DNA from: Streptococcus equinus
GTDB lineage: Bacteria > Bacillota > Bacilli > Lactobacillales > Streptococcaceae
Direction: 5' to 3'
DNA length: 64,000 nt
Assembly: GCF_900101445.1 (NCBI RefSeq)
Contig: NZ_FNKE01000001.1
Location: 1,470,095 to 1,534,094, forward strand
The position numbers were made by a program, and so were the translations under genes. Under the pieces are notes generated by a model. It saw only the letters and a list, made by a program, of their open reading frames with translations. It searched no databases and had not been told where the DNA came from. Shown here in pieces: positions 1 through 8,394 of this stretch. Position 1 is the first letter of the stretch, and each line of letters begins with the position of its first letter.

Positions 1-389
1 TTAGCTTGTGACGGGTTAAAACTTTCCAATTGAAGAATTTTGTCTGAAAAGTCGTTTGAAATATAAATAATGACATCTGCACTGCCATCACTATATTTAC
101 TTTCAGCCAAGCTACGTGGCATGGTAACCCAGTTCTCTTTGGAATCCCCTGCATTGGTTAATAAATTCGTGAATTCTTGACCGAAGTTATAATTGACATT
201 ATTTAAGTTACCACCTGCATCTTCATTAACCAAGGCAACGGTCAATCGCTCATCTTTTTTAGCTTTATCTGTCACTGAAACTTCTTTGTCTTGCGTATAC
301 ACAAAGACTCCTGACGAAACTGCCAAAATAGAAACGAAAACACTAAATGCAATTACTACAACACTTGGTTTAATCTTAATTTTTTTCAT
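1..389 (-). CDS. esaA: Type VII secretion membrane protein EsaA, N-terminal part (cut by window edge)
   Basis: This is the amino-terminal 129 or so residues of a gene that continues past the left edge. I translated it by eye: it starts MKKIKIKPSVVVI, has one hydrophobic segment at about residues 8-28, then the motif VALVNEDAGG at about 50-60, typical of the EsaA/YhgE-Pip extracellular domain. EsaA is a membrane subunit of the Firmicutes type VIIb secretion machine, with a large extracellular part between terminal membrane segments. The ATG at 389 follows AGGAG at 5 nt. The start lies 7 bases after the essC stop, so it is the last visible gene of the essA-esaB-essB-essC operon. Identity is inferred from the motif and the context; the C-terminal membrane segments are not visible. 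Confidence 0.82.
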   Translation of the reverse strand, partial: MKKIKIKPSVVVIAFSVFVSILAVSSGVFVYTQDKEVSVTDKAKKDERLTVALVNEDAGGNLNNVNYNFGQEFTNLLTNAGDSKENWVTMPRSLAESKYSDGSADVIIYISNDFSDKILQLESFNPSQA

Positions 390-396
390 TTTTCTC

Positions 397-3300
397 CTAT
401 CCCTTAGGTATTTTAACGCGAGAAACTTCTCTACCTTCAAAGAACTGCGCTTCATCTGATTCTAATAGAGGTTCTCCGTAACGTGTTCGACCTTTAATAA
501 TGGTTTGATCTGCAAATCGCGTACCAAACATTCCAGCTGGAATATTTGATCTCAAGCGTTTGTTAAATTCATCAAAGCGCGTTTCAATCGTTTTTTGATG
601 TCCTTGGAAAATAAAGTAGATATTGACTTTAGCCGCTTTTTTCAAGATGGTATCCAAGGCACTGTTAGACAACATTAATTTATCATTAATGGCATGAGCC
701 TCTGGTACATAGACAAAAATTGGCTGATTAACAGCTTCTGGCGAACGCGAAGCCATTTCTCCAAGCAAATCATTCATGACCGTACTGTAATTTTCTTCAG
801 ACGCTATCAAATCAAAACTATCGACAGCCCCTTCAAAACGTTGGTCTGGATCAAAGACGATGCGTTGCGCGTGTCCTTTGAAATAAGCCATATTCTTAAG
901 AATAATCGTTTCAAACAAACGTGTTTGCGTTGGGGTATCATCCATAATTACAAAATAGCCATGTTTTTCAGGCACAAAACCGATAACATTTGTGGTTTCC
1001 TTATCAAAGGCAAGCGGTACTTGCAAATGATTTATCATTGTCATCGTATAAGCATTGCCATAGAAGTCAGAAAGGCTAATGTCATTTGGAAGCATTGGAA
1101 TAGCTTTTGGACGTTGTCCAGTCCAAGCTTTATCCATTTCAGCCACCTCTTCTTCTAAGTGACGCAAACGCTCAATATCTTCATCACCTTCACTTGGAAG
1201 ATAGATTTGGATTTCATATGGTTTGTCATCATTCACCTGAGCACGTCCAAAGATTTCTTGTGGAATCAAGGCATTACGTCCAATAACATCCTTAACAGCA
1301 TGGTCTTCAACCAAGAATAGAGCCATCTTAGTTGAAACGTTACTTGACATGCTAATCTTCAAGCTATTAGCTCGCAAAGCTGTCACAATCAAATAGCAAC
1401 CCAAGCTTGAACCTTCTCGTAAAATACGATTCATGCATGCTTCGATAACTTCCTCTTTTGGACTATCCTTAATCGCATCAAAACCATCCATTATTGTCAA
1501 AATAACAGGGAGTTTTTCGCCAGTTTTTTGCTCATATTGAGAAAGACTTGCAACACTGTATTTAGCAAATAATTCCTTACGCATTTTCAATTCATTATCA
1601 ATGCGTTTTAAGAATTTCAGAAGTTTCTCTTCCTCATCTAGGCGTGTCAAATCAGCAACATGAGGCAAATCTTTCAATGGTAAGAGCCCATTTGTTCCAA
1701 AATCAAATAAGTTAAACTGGACTTGTTCAGGTGTATTGAGACGGGCAAAATTCATTACTAAAGTCTGCAAAGCAACAGATTTACCAAAACCTGGTGAACC
1801 ATAAATAACAGTGTGACTCAACTCTTCCACATCAAAATTATAATTACGCTTAGCTTGTTCAGATGGTACATCCATCATGGCAAATGGCACAGCCAAACAT
1901 TTTTCCTCAGACCAAGACATCTCTAAAACTGGAGAAACAATCTTAGTTTCTAACGGTGGCAACCAAGGTTTATCAGGAATTATCACTCCTGCTGTTTGCG
2001 AATAGGCTGAAATATAATCAACCAAAGCTTCTAGCTCTGTCTGTGTCTTTTCTGTTTGAACATTCAAGTCTTCTTCCAAAGAAAGGTCTTCTGTCAAAAG
2101 TTCGTATTGCCCCAAATCATTAATCAACCAAATACGATCATCGACTTCCTCTTGCTTCTCTGATTTGTTTGGTTGGTAACTTGCTCCACTCCAAGCAGAC
2201 TGGAAGAGTTCATAAATTTCATTATTTCCGACTTGTAGGTAAGCACGCCCAGGTTCCACAATACTAGCAGCATCAGGTGTTTTAATAATTTCATTTGAAT
2301 CTGACTTATCTGATACTTTCAAAGCCAATTTGAAGCGTGAGTTTGACCAGATTTGGTCATCAACAACCCCTGATGGTTTTTGCGTTGCCAAAATCAAATG
2401 AACCCCAAGTGAACGACCAATACGAGCAGCAGAAACCAACTCTGACATAAACTCAGGTTCATTAGCCTTCAACTCTGCAAATTCATCACTGATTAAGAAC
2501 AAATGTGGTAATGGTTTTGTAGGATATTTGCCACCATCTGTGGCTGTTTTCCCTTGCTTATAAAGCTTCGTATAACCATTAATATGATTGACTCCAAAAG
2601 CCTCAAACAGACGTTGACGTTTTTGAAGTTCTGCTTTAATAGAAGCTAGCGCACGCGCACTGGCTGCACCATCCAAGTTCGTAATAACTCCCATAAGGTG
2701 CGGAAGACCTTTAAAGAGATTAGCCATTCCCCCACCTTTAAAGTCAATCGGCAAGAAACCAACATCTTCTGGACCAAAATTAACAGCCAAAGATAGCATA
2801 TAAGATTGCAAGATTTCAGATTTCCCTGAACCAGTTGTCCCTGCAACTAAACCGTGAGGACCATGAGCACGTTCGTGCAAATTCAGCTCAACAATATCAT
2901 CACGTCCTCGAAGTCCCAAAGGAACCGCTAAAGTCTTCGATGTATCTGCCTTAGCCCATCGCGCAGCTAACTGCAAATCTTCAACTTTTTCAGCCTTATA
3001 AAGTTCCAAGAAAGTAACTGATTTAGGAATCGAATTCTTCTCGACTTCCACGTGATGTAGATTAGCCAAGGTTCTAGCAATCGCTTCGTAATTTTTACTT
3101 TCTGGATACGGTGTGAAACGTTGTGCTAGATATTCTCCATTGTCATTGATAATTTGACCCACATTTTGGTTTTGATATTCCACCAAAGTTGTCACAGTTT
3201 CTGGCAAGAAACGCTGTGCTTCCTTAATCCAAATCACTGTAATTCCAAGTTCTGTCAAATCTTCAGCTAAGTACTCATTTAAACTGTGTCCAACCAAGTA

Positions 3301-4848
3301 AGAATCATCAAAGATAGTCACTACATAATGAGGTGCAAAGCGAACATCTTTACTTCCCATTTCTCGCTTGAGTTGCATGCGTTTTTGAATAATTTGATAA
3401 AGAGCATTTAAAACAGCATCTCGGCTACGCGCATCATGAACAATGCCACGAACATTACGTTCCTGAAGTTTGAAATGCGGTAAGAAACGCCATTGATACC
3501 AATTTTCTTGATAAGACTCCTCAGGCACCAAAATCACAAAATTAATATCTTGATAACTATGAAAAACCGCCAGTTGCATCAAAAGATTAGAGATTGCTGG
3601 ATAAGTTGTATCATAGGTTCCAATGATACCAACAGTCGCTTGGCTAAGAGATAAAGTAATCGGCACCTGATGTTGTTTACGATACTTTTCAACCGTCTTT
3701 TTAGCAAAAATAGCTTGTTTATCTTTACTTTGCTCCTTAAAAGAGGTTTGAAGTTTCAACTTCGTATCAATATCACCAGTTCCTAAAGACACTTGTAAAA
3801 AGTCAGCATTATAATTCATTCGTTCATAAATACGAGAATCATAATCAAAAACCATCTTAGCTAAAGTGTCCATATCTGGTTGATTATAATCTAAAATTTC
3901 TTTTTCTTCATTGTGATAATGACTTAATTTTGAGATTTGTTTTAAGAGATAGCGGTCATAATCTTCAACACGAATTAATTCTTGCTTTTTATAATATTTC
4001 TTGTCTTGGAAATATTGTGTCAAAGTCATCCCAGCAGTGAGCAAACTAAAGCCGCCCATACCAAGCATCATCCAAGGATTTCTACGACTGACAAGACTTG
4101 TCAAAGCAGTAATCCCAAACATCCCAAGTGGTGGAACAATTGCACGAAGCAAAGAATTACGTCCCATTGAACTGGCTTCCATAGGACTGTCAATGACAAT
4201 CGCATCACTGTAAATGGTTGGTACAATACGAGGGCTTCTGTGATAATCTGGAAAATCACTTGGAAATTCACTCATCGGTGCTTGGAACAAGAATTTTTCC
4301 ATTTGTGTCAGTTCTGGCTTGTCCCAAAAACGCGTTATCTTCCATTGATGATGACGACGTTCAATCAAATAGTCCTCAATAAAAACAGAATCACCCACAT
4401 TAAATGCTTGTGAGATATTATCACGGACACGCTTGCCATTAAGATAGACTAATGAAGTTCCCAAAGACTCGATATACACCTTTTCTTTAGAAAATAAGAC
4501 AACGGTCTCGCTATCCAAATGAATATCTGACGTATCAGATGACGACAAGACAAAGTTTTCATGTGGCGGATACAAGTAAAGCGTAAAAATATCTATTTCA
4601 GGTTTCAAAAAATAATAGTCTTCAGCTTCTCCAAGAACTTTCTGATTAGCTATTTTTTGATCATTTCTAAAAATTTCACCATCACTCAAGCTGTAGCGAT
4701 TACCATCAAAAACCAAAGGAGAGGTTTCAGAAAAGCGCATGTACAATAATTTATCAGACAAGCTTAGCAAAAAAGCTTGTGATTGATTATCATCTCCCAA
4801 ATAATCACCAAGATGGTGGTAATAAGTTACATTATCATTTTGATTCAT
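397..4848 (-). CDS. essC: Type VII secretion ATPase EssC
   Basis: EssC is the membrane-bound FtsK/SpoIIIE-type motor of type VIIb secretion; it recognises WXG100 substrates and powers export. The 1483 residues show two FHA-like amino-terminal domains (about 1-190), two membrane segments (about 230-280), a first ATPase domain with Walker A GTTGSGKS near residue 670 and an acidic Walker B ending DEFAEL near 790, and a second domain with GSPGFGKS near 1018. A third C-terminal ATPase-like domain has no good P-loop (it reads DDTPTQTR at the expected place), as in other EssC proteins. The length matches the family. It sits 6 bp after essB and 7 bp before esaA in one operon. In staphylococci the EssC C-terminus varies with the effector set; no effector gene is visible here. 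Confidence 0.97.
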   Translation of the reverse strand: MNQNDNVTYYHHLGDYLGDDNQSQAFLLSLSDKLLYMRFSETSPLVFDGNRYSLSDGEIFRNDQKIANQKVLGEAEDYYFLKPEIDIFTLYLYPPHENFVLSSSDTSDIHLDSETVVLFSKEKVYIESLGTSLVYLNGKRVRDNISQAFNVGDSVFIEDYLIERRHHQWKITRFWDKPELTQMEKFLFQAPMSEFPSDFPDYHRSPRIVPTIYSDAIVIDSPMEASSMGRNSLLRAIVPPLGMFGITALTSLVSRRNPWMMLGMGGFSLLTAGMTLTQYFQDKKYYKKQELIRVEDYDRYLLKQISKLSHYHNEEKEILDYNQPDMDTLAKMVFDYDSRIYERMNYNADFLQVSLGTGDIDTKLKLQTSFKEQSKDKQAIFAKKTVEKYRKQHQVPITLSLSQATVGIIGTYDTTYPAISNLLMQLAVFHSYQDINFVILVPEESYQENWYQWRFLPHFKLQERNVRGIVHDARSRDAVLNALYQIIQKRMQLKREMGSKDVRFAPHYVVTIFDDSYLVGHSLNEYLAEDLTELGITVIWIKEAQRFLPETVTTLVEYQNQNVGQIINDNGEYLAQRFTPYPESKNYEAIARTLANLHHVEVEKNSIPKSVTFLELYKAEKVEDLQLAARWAKADTSKTLAVPLGLRGRDDIVELNLHERAHGPHGLVAGTTGSGKSEILQSYMLSLAVNFGPEDVGFLPIDFKGGGMANLFKGLPHLMGVITNLDGAASARALASIKAELQKRQRLFEAFGVNHINGYTKLYKQGKTATDGGKYPTKPLPHLFLISDEFAELKANEPEFMSELVSAARIGRSLGVHLILATQKPSGVVDDQIWSNSRFKLALKVSDKSDSNEIIKTPDAASIVEPGRAYLQVGNNEIYELFQSAWSGASYQPNKSEKQEEVDDRIWLINDLGQYELLTEDLSLEEDLNVQTEKTQTELEALVDYISAYSQTAGVIIPDKPWLPPLETKIVSPVLEMSWSEEKCLAVPFAMMDVPSEQAKRNYNFDVEELSHTVIYGSPGFGKSVALQTLVMNFARLNTPEQVQFNLFDFGTNGLLPLKDLPHVADLTRLDEEEKLLKFLKRIDNELKMRKELFAKYSVASLSQYEQKTGEKLPVILTIMDGFDAIKDSPKEEVIEACMNRILREGSSLGCYLIVTALRANSLKISMSSNVSTKMALFLVEDHAVKDVIGRNALIPQEIFGRAQVNDDKPYEIQIYLPSEGDEDIERLRHLEEEVAEMDKAWTGQRPKAIPMLPNDISLSDFYGNAYTMTMINHLQVPLAFDKETTNVIGFVPEKHGYFVIMDDTPTQTRLFETIILKNMAYFKGHAQRIVFDPDQRFEGAVDSFDLIASEENYSTVMNDLLGEMASRSPEAVNQPIFVYVPEAHAINDKLMLSNSALDTILKKAAKVNIYFIFQGHQKTIETRFDEFNKRLRSNIPAGMFGTRFADQTIIKGRTRYGEPLLESDEAQFFEGREVSRVKIPKG

Positions 4849-4854
4849 AAATCA

Positions 4855-6003
4855 TTAATCCCCATTAGATTGTGAACCTGATGTTTCTCCAAGTTCTTTA
4901 GAAAGCTTACTAATTTCTTTCTCGTATTCATTGAGTTTCTTTTGCTTGTCAGAACCACTCATTTTCGTATCAGCTTTCACTTTTTCATATAAATTCGTAT
5001 AAGCGTGTAAAATCAACTGAGTGTCTCCGATATTTTGAGCCACATCAAGTGCTTTTTCCAAGTCACCACGCCCTAAATAAATCCAGTAATTTAAAATGGT
5101 TTCATCTGAAGACTGAGTAATCGTATTTAAAACAGCTTCCATCTGCTCAGAATTAAGATTATCCAACTTCACAAAACTAGTTGCTAAAACATACTTGGCC
5201 GATTTCGGCAGACGATTAATACCGTAAGGTTCCAAAATATCAATAGCCTTGTCATAATCAGTTGCCATAAAAGCAGCTTGCGAATCAATCACAGCACTTT
5301 TCAGCGGTAAATCTCTCGAATATGACTTATAAGTAAAGAAGCCTAAAGTCAATGTTGCTACTGCTAGAAAAATTGCTCCAACAACTAACGCGCGCCATTG
5401 TTTTTTGTTAACTTGAACTTTGCTTTCTTTGTTTTTTTGCTCTAAACGATAACATTCTTCACTGATAAATTGATTAATTTCAGCAATCGAATGAAAGGCA
5501 TTGATTTTTTCAGCGATTGTCTCACGAACTGCATCAAGTCCTTCAACCGCTAATTCAAACTCAACCTTTGGCAGTAAAATAGAAGCCACTAAAGCTTTAT
5601 AAACCTTTAAGTATCGGTCTTGATTAAACACTTGAGGCGCTAAAATATGACTGACCCCATAGTGAATCAAACGAACATCATTACCAGAAATATAAATATT
5701 TTGCGGATGAAGGTAAACAACATTAAAGTCATTTGGTTTGACAGTCAGTGTCGCCACTTTTTGAGCTAAAGAATAACGCTCCAAATCTGTCGTTGCCTTA
5801 GCAATGCAAGTCGCTAAACTCTCTGAAAAAGCTGGCAACTCATATGCTAAGACCAACTCTCCATTTTCAGTCAATGATACTTGCGCCTTAACGTATTCTT
5901 TAATAAATTCTTGACTCTTTCGATCATAATCACTTGGCTGCACAGTCACTAATAACTGATTGTCTTTTTCTACAAGTTTTAAATGGTTATCCTCAAATAT
6001 CAT
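4855..6003 (-). CDS. essB: Type VII secretion protein EssB
   Basis: EssB is a core membrane subunit of type VIIb secretion, with a cytoplasmic pseudokinase fold, one membrane helix and an extracellular helical domain. Here residues 1-200 are the pseudokinase region, a single hydrophobic helix lies at about 204-228 (ALVVGAIFLAVATLTLGFF), and a charged helical tail rich in Lys/Glu and ending in Ser/Gly follows. I chose the ATG at 6003 (MIFEDNHLKL) over an upstream one at 6030 because GGAG lies about 10 nt before it, it gives the usual EssB beginning, and it overlaps the esaB stop by 11 bases, which suggests translational coupling. The 382-residue length fits streptococcal EssB. Confidence 0.93.
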   Translation of the reverse strand: MIFEDNHLKLVEKDNQLLVTVQPSDYDRKSQEFIKEYVKAQVSLTENGELVLAYELPAFSESLATCIAKATTDLERYSLAQKVATLTVKPNDFNVVYLHPQNIYISGNDVRLIHYGVSHILAPQVFNQDRYLKVYKALVASILLPKVEFELAVEGLDAVRETIAEKINAFHSIAEINQFISEECYRLEQKNKESKVQVNKKQWRALVVGAIFLAVATLTLGFFTYKSYSRDLPLKSAVIDSQAAFMATDYDKAIDILEPYGINRLPKSAKYVLATSFVKLDNLNSEQMEAVLNTITQSSDETILNYWIYLGRGDLEKALDVAQNIGDTQLILHAYTNLYEKVKADTKMSGSDKQKKLNEYEKEISKLSKELGETSGSQSNGD

Positions 6004-6259
6004 AAGTTTTAATCTCCAAAATATCCCCATTTCCTAACGGAAAATTAACTAACATCTCGTAGCGATTTAAAGTTATCGCCTTATTTTTCAAGCAAAGTTC
6101 CCAAGCTTGATTTTCCTTTTCAATAAAACCCAGCCGAGACAAAATATGTAACTCTCTTAATAACTCTTCTAGCCTAATAAGAGATAAACCTCGCGAAATT
6201 CGTAAATCAATTTGCTTATCTTGATAAGCAATCGTAATATCAATGTTGTCGAATGCCAT
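5993..6259 (-). CDS. esaB: Type VII secretion protein EsaB (ubiquitin-like)
   Basis: This 88-residue soluble protein belongs to the YukD/EsaB family, small ubiquitin-fold cytoplasmic proteins needed for, or modulating, type VIIb secretion. It opens MAFDNIDITIAYQDKQIDLRI, a beta-hairpin start typical of the fold, and has no membrane segment or cysteine pair. It overlaps essA by 20 bases upstream and essB downstream by 11, so the three are translationally coupled. The assignment rests on size, predicted fold and fixed position between essA and essB; sequence conservation in this family is low. Confidence 0.88.
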   Translation of the reverse strand: MAFDNIDITIAYQDKQIDLRISRGLSLIRLEELLRELHILSRLGFIEKENQAWELCLKNKAITLNRYEMLVNFPLGNGDILEIKTYDI

Positions 6260-6710
6260 GACGTTTCCTTCCCAAATAAATTCCCAATCCTGTCATCAAA
6301 ATAAAAAAGCAAAAAACAGCAATCGAATTCAAATACGATTTCTTCTGAGATTGATTCTCTTTAGCAACTTTGTAACTCTCATCAACATGATAATTAACAA
6401 ATTGCTTTGACGTCACCTTCTCAGTATCTAAGCGATAATAAGTTGTCTTTTTATTATCCTTCTTAAAAACAGAATGATTCGCAGTTGTTAGCATCTTCTT
6501 TTCTTTTTGATGTTCCTTATCGACAACTTCTTGTGTGCGATTTAAAAAAAGATTCGGCGCATAAAGCTCCTCAATGCTATTACCTGCTGACTTCTGTTTC
6601 GTGTTAGAAATAGAGTCCGTATTTAAATTTAGATTGCCGTTTTCTGCCAAAACGACTGGTGTGCTTAAAAATAAACACAAAATATAAATCCCCATTATCC
6701 CTTTTTTCAT
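6240..6710 (-). CDS. essA: Type VII secretion protein EssA
   Basis: EssA is a small membrane protein of the type VIIb machine. The 156 residues have an amino-terminal signal or anchor (ILCLFLSTPVVLA, about 10-22), a polar, Lys/Asn-rich middle expected outside the membrane, and a C-terminal membrane helix (about 128-147) followed by a basic GRKRHGIRQH tail, the usual EssA plan. AGGA lies before the ATG. It is the first gene of the leftward operon, with a promoter at 6756-6784. In the staphylococcal order esaA lies between esxA and essA; here essA is the first gene and faces away from esxA. Confidence 0.88.
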   Translation of the reverse strand: MKKGIMGIYILCLFLSTPVVLAENGNLNLNTDSISNTKQKSAGNSIEELYAPNLFLNRTQEVVDKEHQKEKKMLTTANHSVFKKDNKKTTYYRLDTEKVTSKQFVNYHVDESYKVAKENQSQKKSYLNSIAVFCFFILMTGLGIYLGRKRHGIRQH

Positions 6711-6755
6711 TTTCCTAAATGTCTATATTAAATTCCCTTTCATGTATGTCTCATA

Positions 6756-6784
6756 ATTATACCACTTTTTAAGCTATCTACCAA
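6756..6784 (-). promoter_or_regulatory. Promoter of the essA-esaA operon
   Basis: On the minus strand TTGGTA (6779-6784) is followed after 17 bp by a perfect TATAAT (6756-6761), about 46 bp before the essA start. The rest of the 242-bp divergent essA/esxA intergenic region is AT-rich and I see no strong palindrome in it. Confidence 0.6.
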
Positions 6785-6892
6785 TAGCAAAATAAGCCTT
6801 TTCACTCAAATATTTTGCCATATAAAACGATATCATGAGTCCAAATTATTTATTCACCCGATGAAATAAAATTGATTTTTTACGGTTTATAC

Positions 6893-6946
6893 TTTACAAA
6901 AAAAAATAAAAGCGTATAATTTAGAAAAAAATAAATTTTAAAGGAG
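6893..6946 (+). promoter_or_regulatory. Promoter and ribosome binding site of esxA
   Basis: TTTACA (6893-6898), a 16-bp spacer and TATAAT (6915-6920) form a good sigma-A promoter. AAGGAG (6941-6946) lies 6 nt before the esxA ATG. This promoter and the essA promoter are back to back, so secreted substrate and machine can be expressed separately. Confidence 0.65.
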
Positions 6947-6952
6947 ATTTTT

Positions 6953-7246
6953 ATGGCCGCTATTAGCGTAACACCAGAACAACTTAAGGAGCAAGCTCAA
7001 GTTTACACTCGTTCAAAAGAACAAATCGAGCAAGCTATCCAATCTGTAAACAGCATGAATAGCCAAATTGCTGAAGAATGGAAAGGTCAAGCTTTCAACG
7101 CTTACCTTGAACAATACAACCAACTCTACACTCAAGTTCAAAAATTTGAAGAGTTGCTTGCAAGCATCAATCAACAATTAAACAACTATGCTGAAACTGT
7201 TGCAGAACGTGATGCACAAGACTCTGCTTCATTCGGACTTAACTAA
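6953..7246 (+). CDS. esxA: WXG100 secreted protein EsxA
   Basis: EsxA is the small helical-hairpin substrate and hallmark of type VII secretion; it is exported as a dimer by EssC. The 97-residue protein has two Gln/Glu-rich amphipathic helices joined by the signature W-K-G (in AEEWKGQAF, about residues 43-51), no signal peptide and no cysteine, and matches the family length. It is monocistronic: its own promoter precedes it and two consecutive hairpins follow. It is transcribed away from the rest of the secretion genes. Confidence 0.97.
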   Translation: MAAISVTPEQLKEQAQVYTRSKEQIEQAIQSVNSMNSQIAEEWKGQAFNAYLEQYNQLYTQVQKFEELLASINQQLNNYAETVAERDAQDSASFGLN

Positions 7247-7257
7247 TTTGTTCTGGC

Positions 7258-7305
7258 AAGGTGGACTGGGAGACTGTTAAAAATGCCATTAACAGAATCC
7301 ACCTT
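7258..7305 (+). terminator. Branched stem-loop after esxA
   Basis: Outer arms AAGGTGGA (7258-7265) and TCCACCTT (7298-7305) enclose an inner hairpin CTGTTAA/TTAACAG (7274-7280, 7289-7295). A short T run follows. It probably ends or stabilises the abundant esxA message. Confidence 0.6.
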
Positions 7306-7327
7306 TTCCAAAATTTGATTTTAACAG

Positions 7328-7360
7328 CTACTGTAAACCTAAGTTTACAGTAGTTTTTTT
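7328..7360 (+). terminator. Rho-independent terminator after esxA
   Basis: A perfect 11-bp stem, CTACTGTAAAC with GTTTACAGTAG, and a 4-nt loop are followed by seven T. It is the second hairpin after esxA and insulates the padR operon. Confidence 0.85.
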
Positions 7361-7383
7361 ATCTTTACACTCTATATTTTTAT

Positions 7384-7478
7384 AATATATAAAATTTTTA
7401 TATATTATGCTTGACTTTTCGATTAAGCTAATTTATAGTTTATATATAAAATAATTATATATAAAAATTTTATATATT
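7384..7478 (+). promoter_or_regulatory. AT-rich palindromes before padR (probable PadR operators)
   Basis: Two near-identical AT palindromes of about 23 bp, built on ATATATAAAAWTTTTATATAT, lie at 7384-7406 and 7455-7478, with a related partial copy (TTATATATAAAATAAT) at about 7438-7455. The last one ends 18 bp before the padR ATG. PadR-family regulators typically bind AT-rich palindromes in their own promoter, so these are likely autoregulatory operators; that role is inferred. Confidence 0.5.
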
Positions 7479-7496
7479 GTCAGAAAGGAATTTGCT

Positions 7497-7823
7497 ATGT
7501 ATTTTCCAACTTCTGCGACGGTTATTGAATTTCTTATCCTAGCGATTGTCGATAAAGAAGACTCTTACGGTTACGCTATTAGTCACACCATTAAAAAAGT
7601 AGCTAATATCAAAGAATCAACGCTTTATCCCATCTTAAAGAAACTCGAAAAAGCAGGTTATTTAAATACCTACCAACAAGAATACCAAGGTCGCAAACGT
7701 AAATACTATACCACTACAGAAAGCGGCAAACAACAGCTCACCTTTCTAAAGGGTGAGTGGCAATTGTACACCACTAAAATCGATGACATTGTCGAAGGGA
7801 GATTAGAGGATGACGAAAAGTGA
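7497..7823 (+). CDS. PadR-family transcriptional regulator
   Basis: A 108-residue winged-helix protein of the PadR family: it begins with the helix FLILAIVDKEDSYGYAI, then the recognition region IKESTLYPILKKLEKAGYL and the wing QGRKRKYYTTTESGK, all diagnostic. It has the short PadR-s2 form, usually dimeric through a C-terminal helix. AGAAAGGA precedes the ATG. It overlaps the following DUF1700 gene by 14 bases. PadR, DUF1700 and DUF4097 genes often occur as a three-gene unit in Firmicutes; the regulator probably represses its own operon in response to a ligand or envelope cue that cannot be read from sequence. Confidence 0.93.
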   Translation: MYFPTSATVIEFLILAIVDKEDSYGYAISHTIKKVANIKESTLYPILKKLEKAGYLNTYQQEYQGRKRKYYTTTESGKQQLTFLKGEWQLYTTKIDDIVEGRLEDDEK

Positions 7824-8394
7824 GTACTTGGCAAAACTAGATAAATACCTCAAAAAATTGCCAAAAGAAGACTACTTGGAAGCAATGGACTATTTCAGAG
7901 AATATTTCGATGAAGCTGGTCCTGAAAACGAAGAAGAAGTTATTGCCGAACTTGGAGCACCAAAAGATGCAGCTCATGATATTATCAGTCGATTACTCGA
8001 TGAAAAAATCGTTGAGGATGAAAAATCCCCTAAAAACAAAGCTGTCATTATCTGGATTGCTATCTTAGCTATTCTAGCTAGCCCAGTTGCCCTACCACTC
8101 ATTTTGGCGCTACTTATGGTTATTATTACCATTTTGGCGATTGGGATTGCCATTATAGCCATGGTACTAGCTCTAGGAGTTGCTCTTTTAACATCTGGCG
8201 TTTACATGTTGGTTGACAGTTGGTCTTACCTCAGTATTGCCCCATCAACGACAGCCTTGGGAGTTGGATTGGGACTTCTATCACTCGGATTAGCACTACT
8301 AGCTCTTTTAGCTGCTGGTGCTGTTGGGAAATTCGCAGTAAAAAGTATCAGCAAATTAATTCAAAAAGCGGCAAGTAAAAGGAGAAAATCATGA
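7810..8394 (+). CDS. DUF1700 family membrane protein
   Basis: This 194-residue protein has an amino-terminal soluble part of about 70 residues (helical, acidic, with EYLAKLDKYLKKLPKEDY and EVIAELGAPKDAA) followed by roughly three to four very hydrophobic segments (about 77-120 and 125-175) and a basic tail. That is the DUF1700 (HAAS-like) plan: a cytoplasmic helical domain fused to membrane helices, often next to PadR genes. It overlaps padR by 14 bases and the DUF4097 gene by 4 (ATGA). Its biochemical role is not established; membrane signalling to PadR is a reasonable inference. Confidence 0.88.
   Translation: MTKSEYLAKLDKYLKKLPKEDYLEAMDYFREYFDEAGPENEEEVIAELGAPKDAAHDIISRLLDEKIVEDEKSPKNKAVIIWIAILAILASPVALPLILALLMVIITILAIGIAIIAMVLALGVALLTSGVYMLVDSWSYLSIAPSTTALGVGLGLLSLGLALLALLAAGAVGKFAVKSISKLIQKAASKRRKS

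Noticed and set aside
694..1158. 154-codon open frame antisense to essC
   Set aside because: It lies wholly within the clear EssC frame, has no plausible ribosome binding site and no recognisable domain.
1..7246. LXG toxin or immunity genes of the type VII system
   Set aside because: None is present in the visible part; the region right of esxA is the padR operon. They could lie left of the window.
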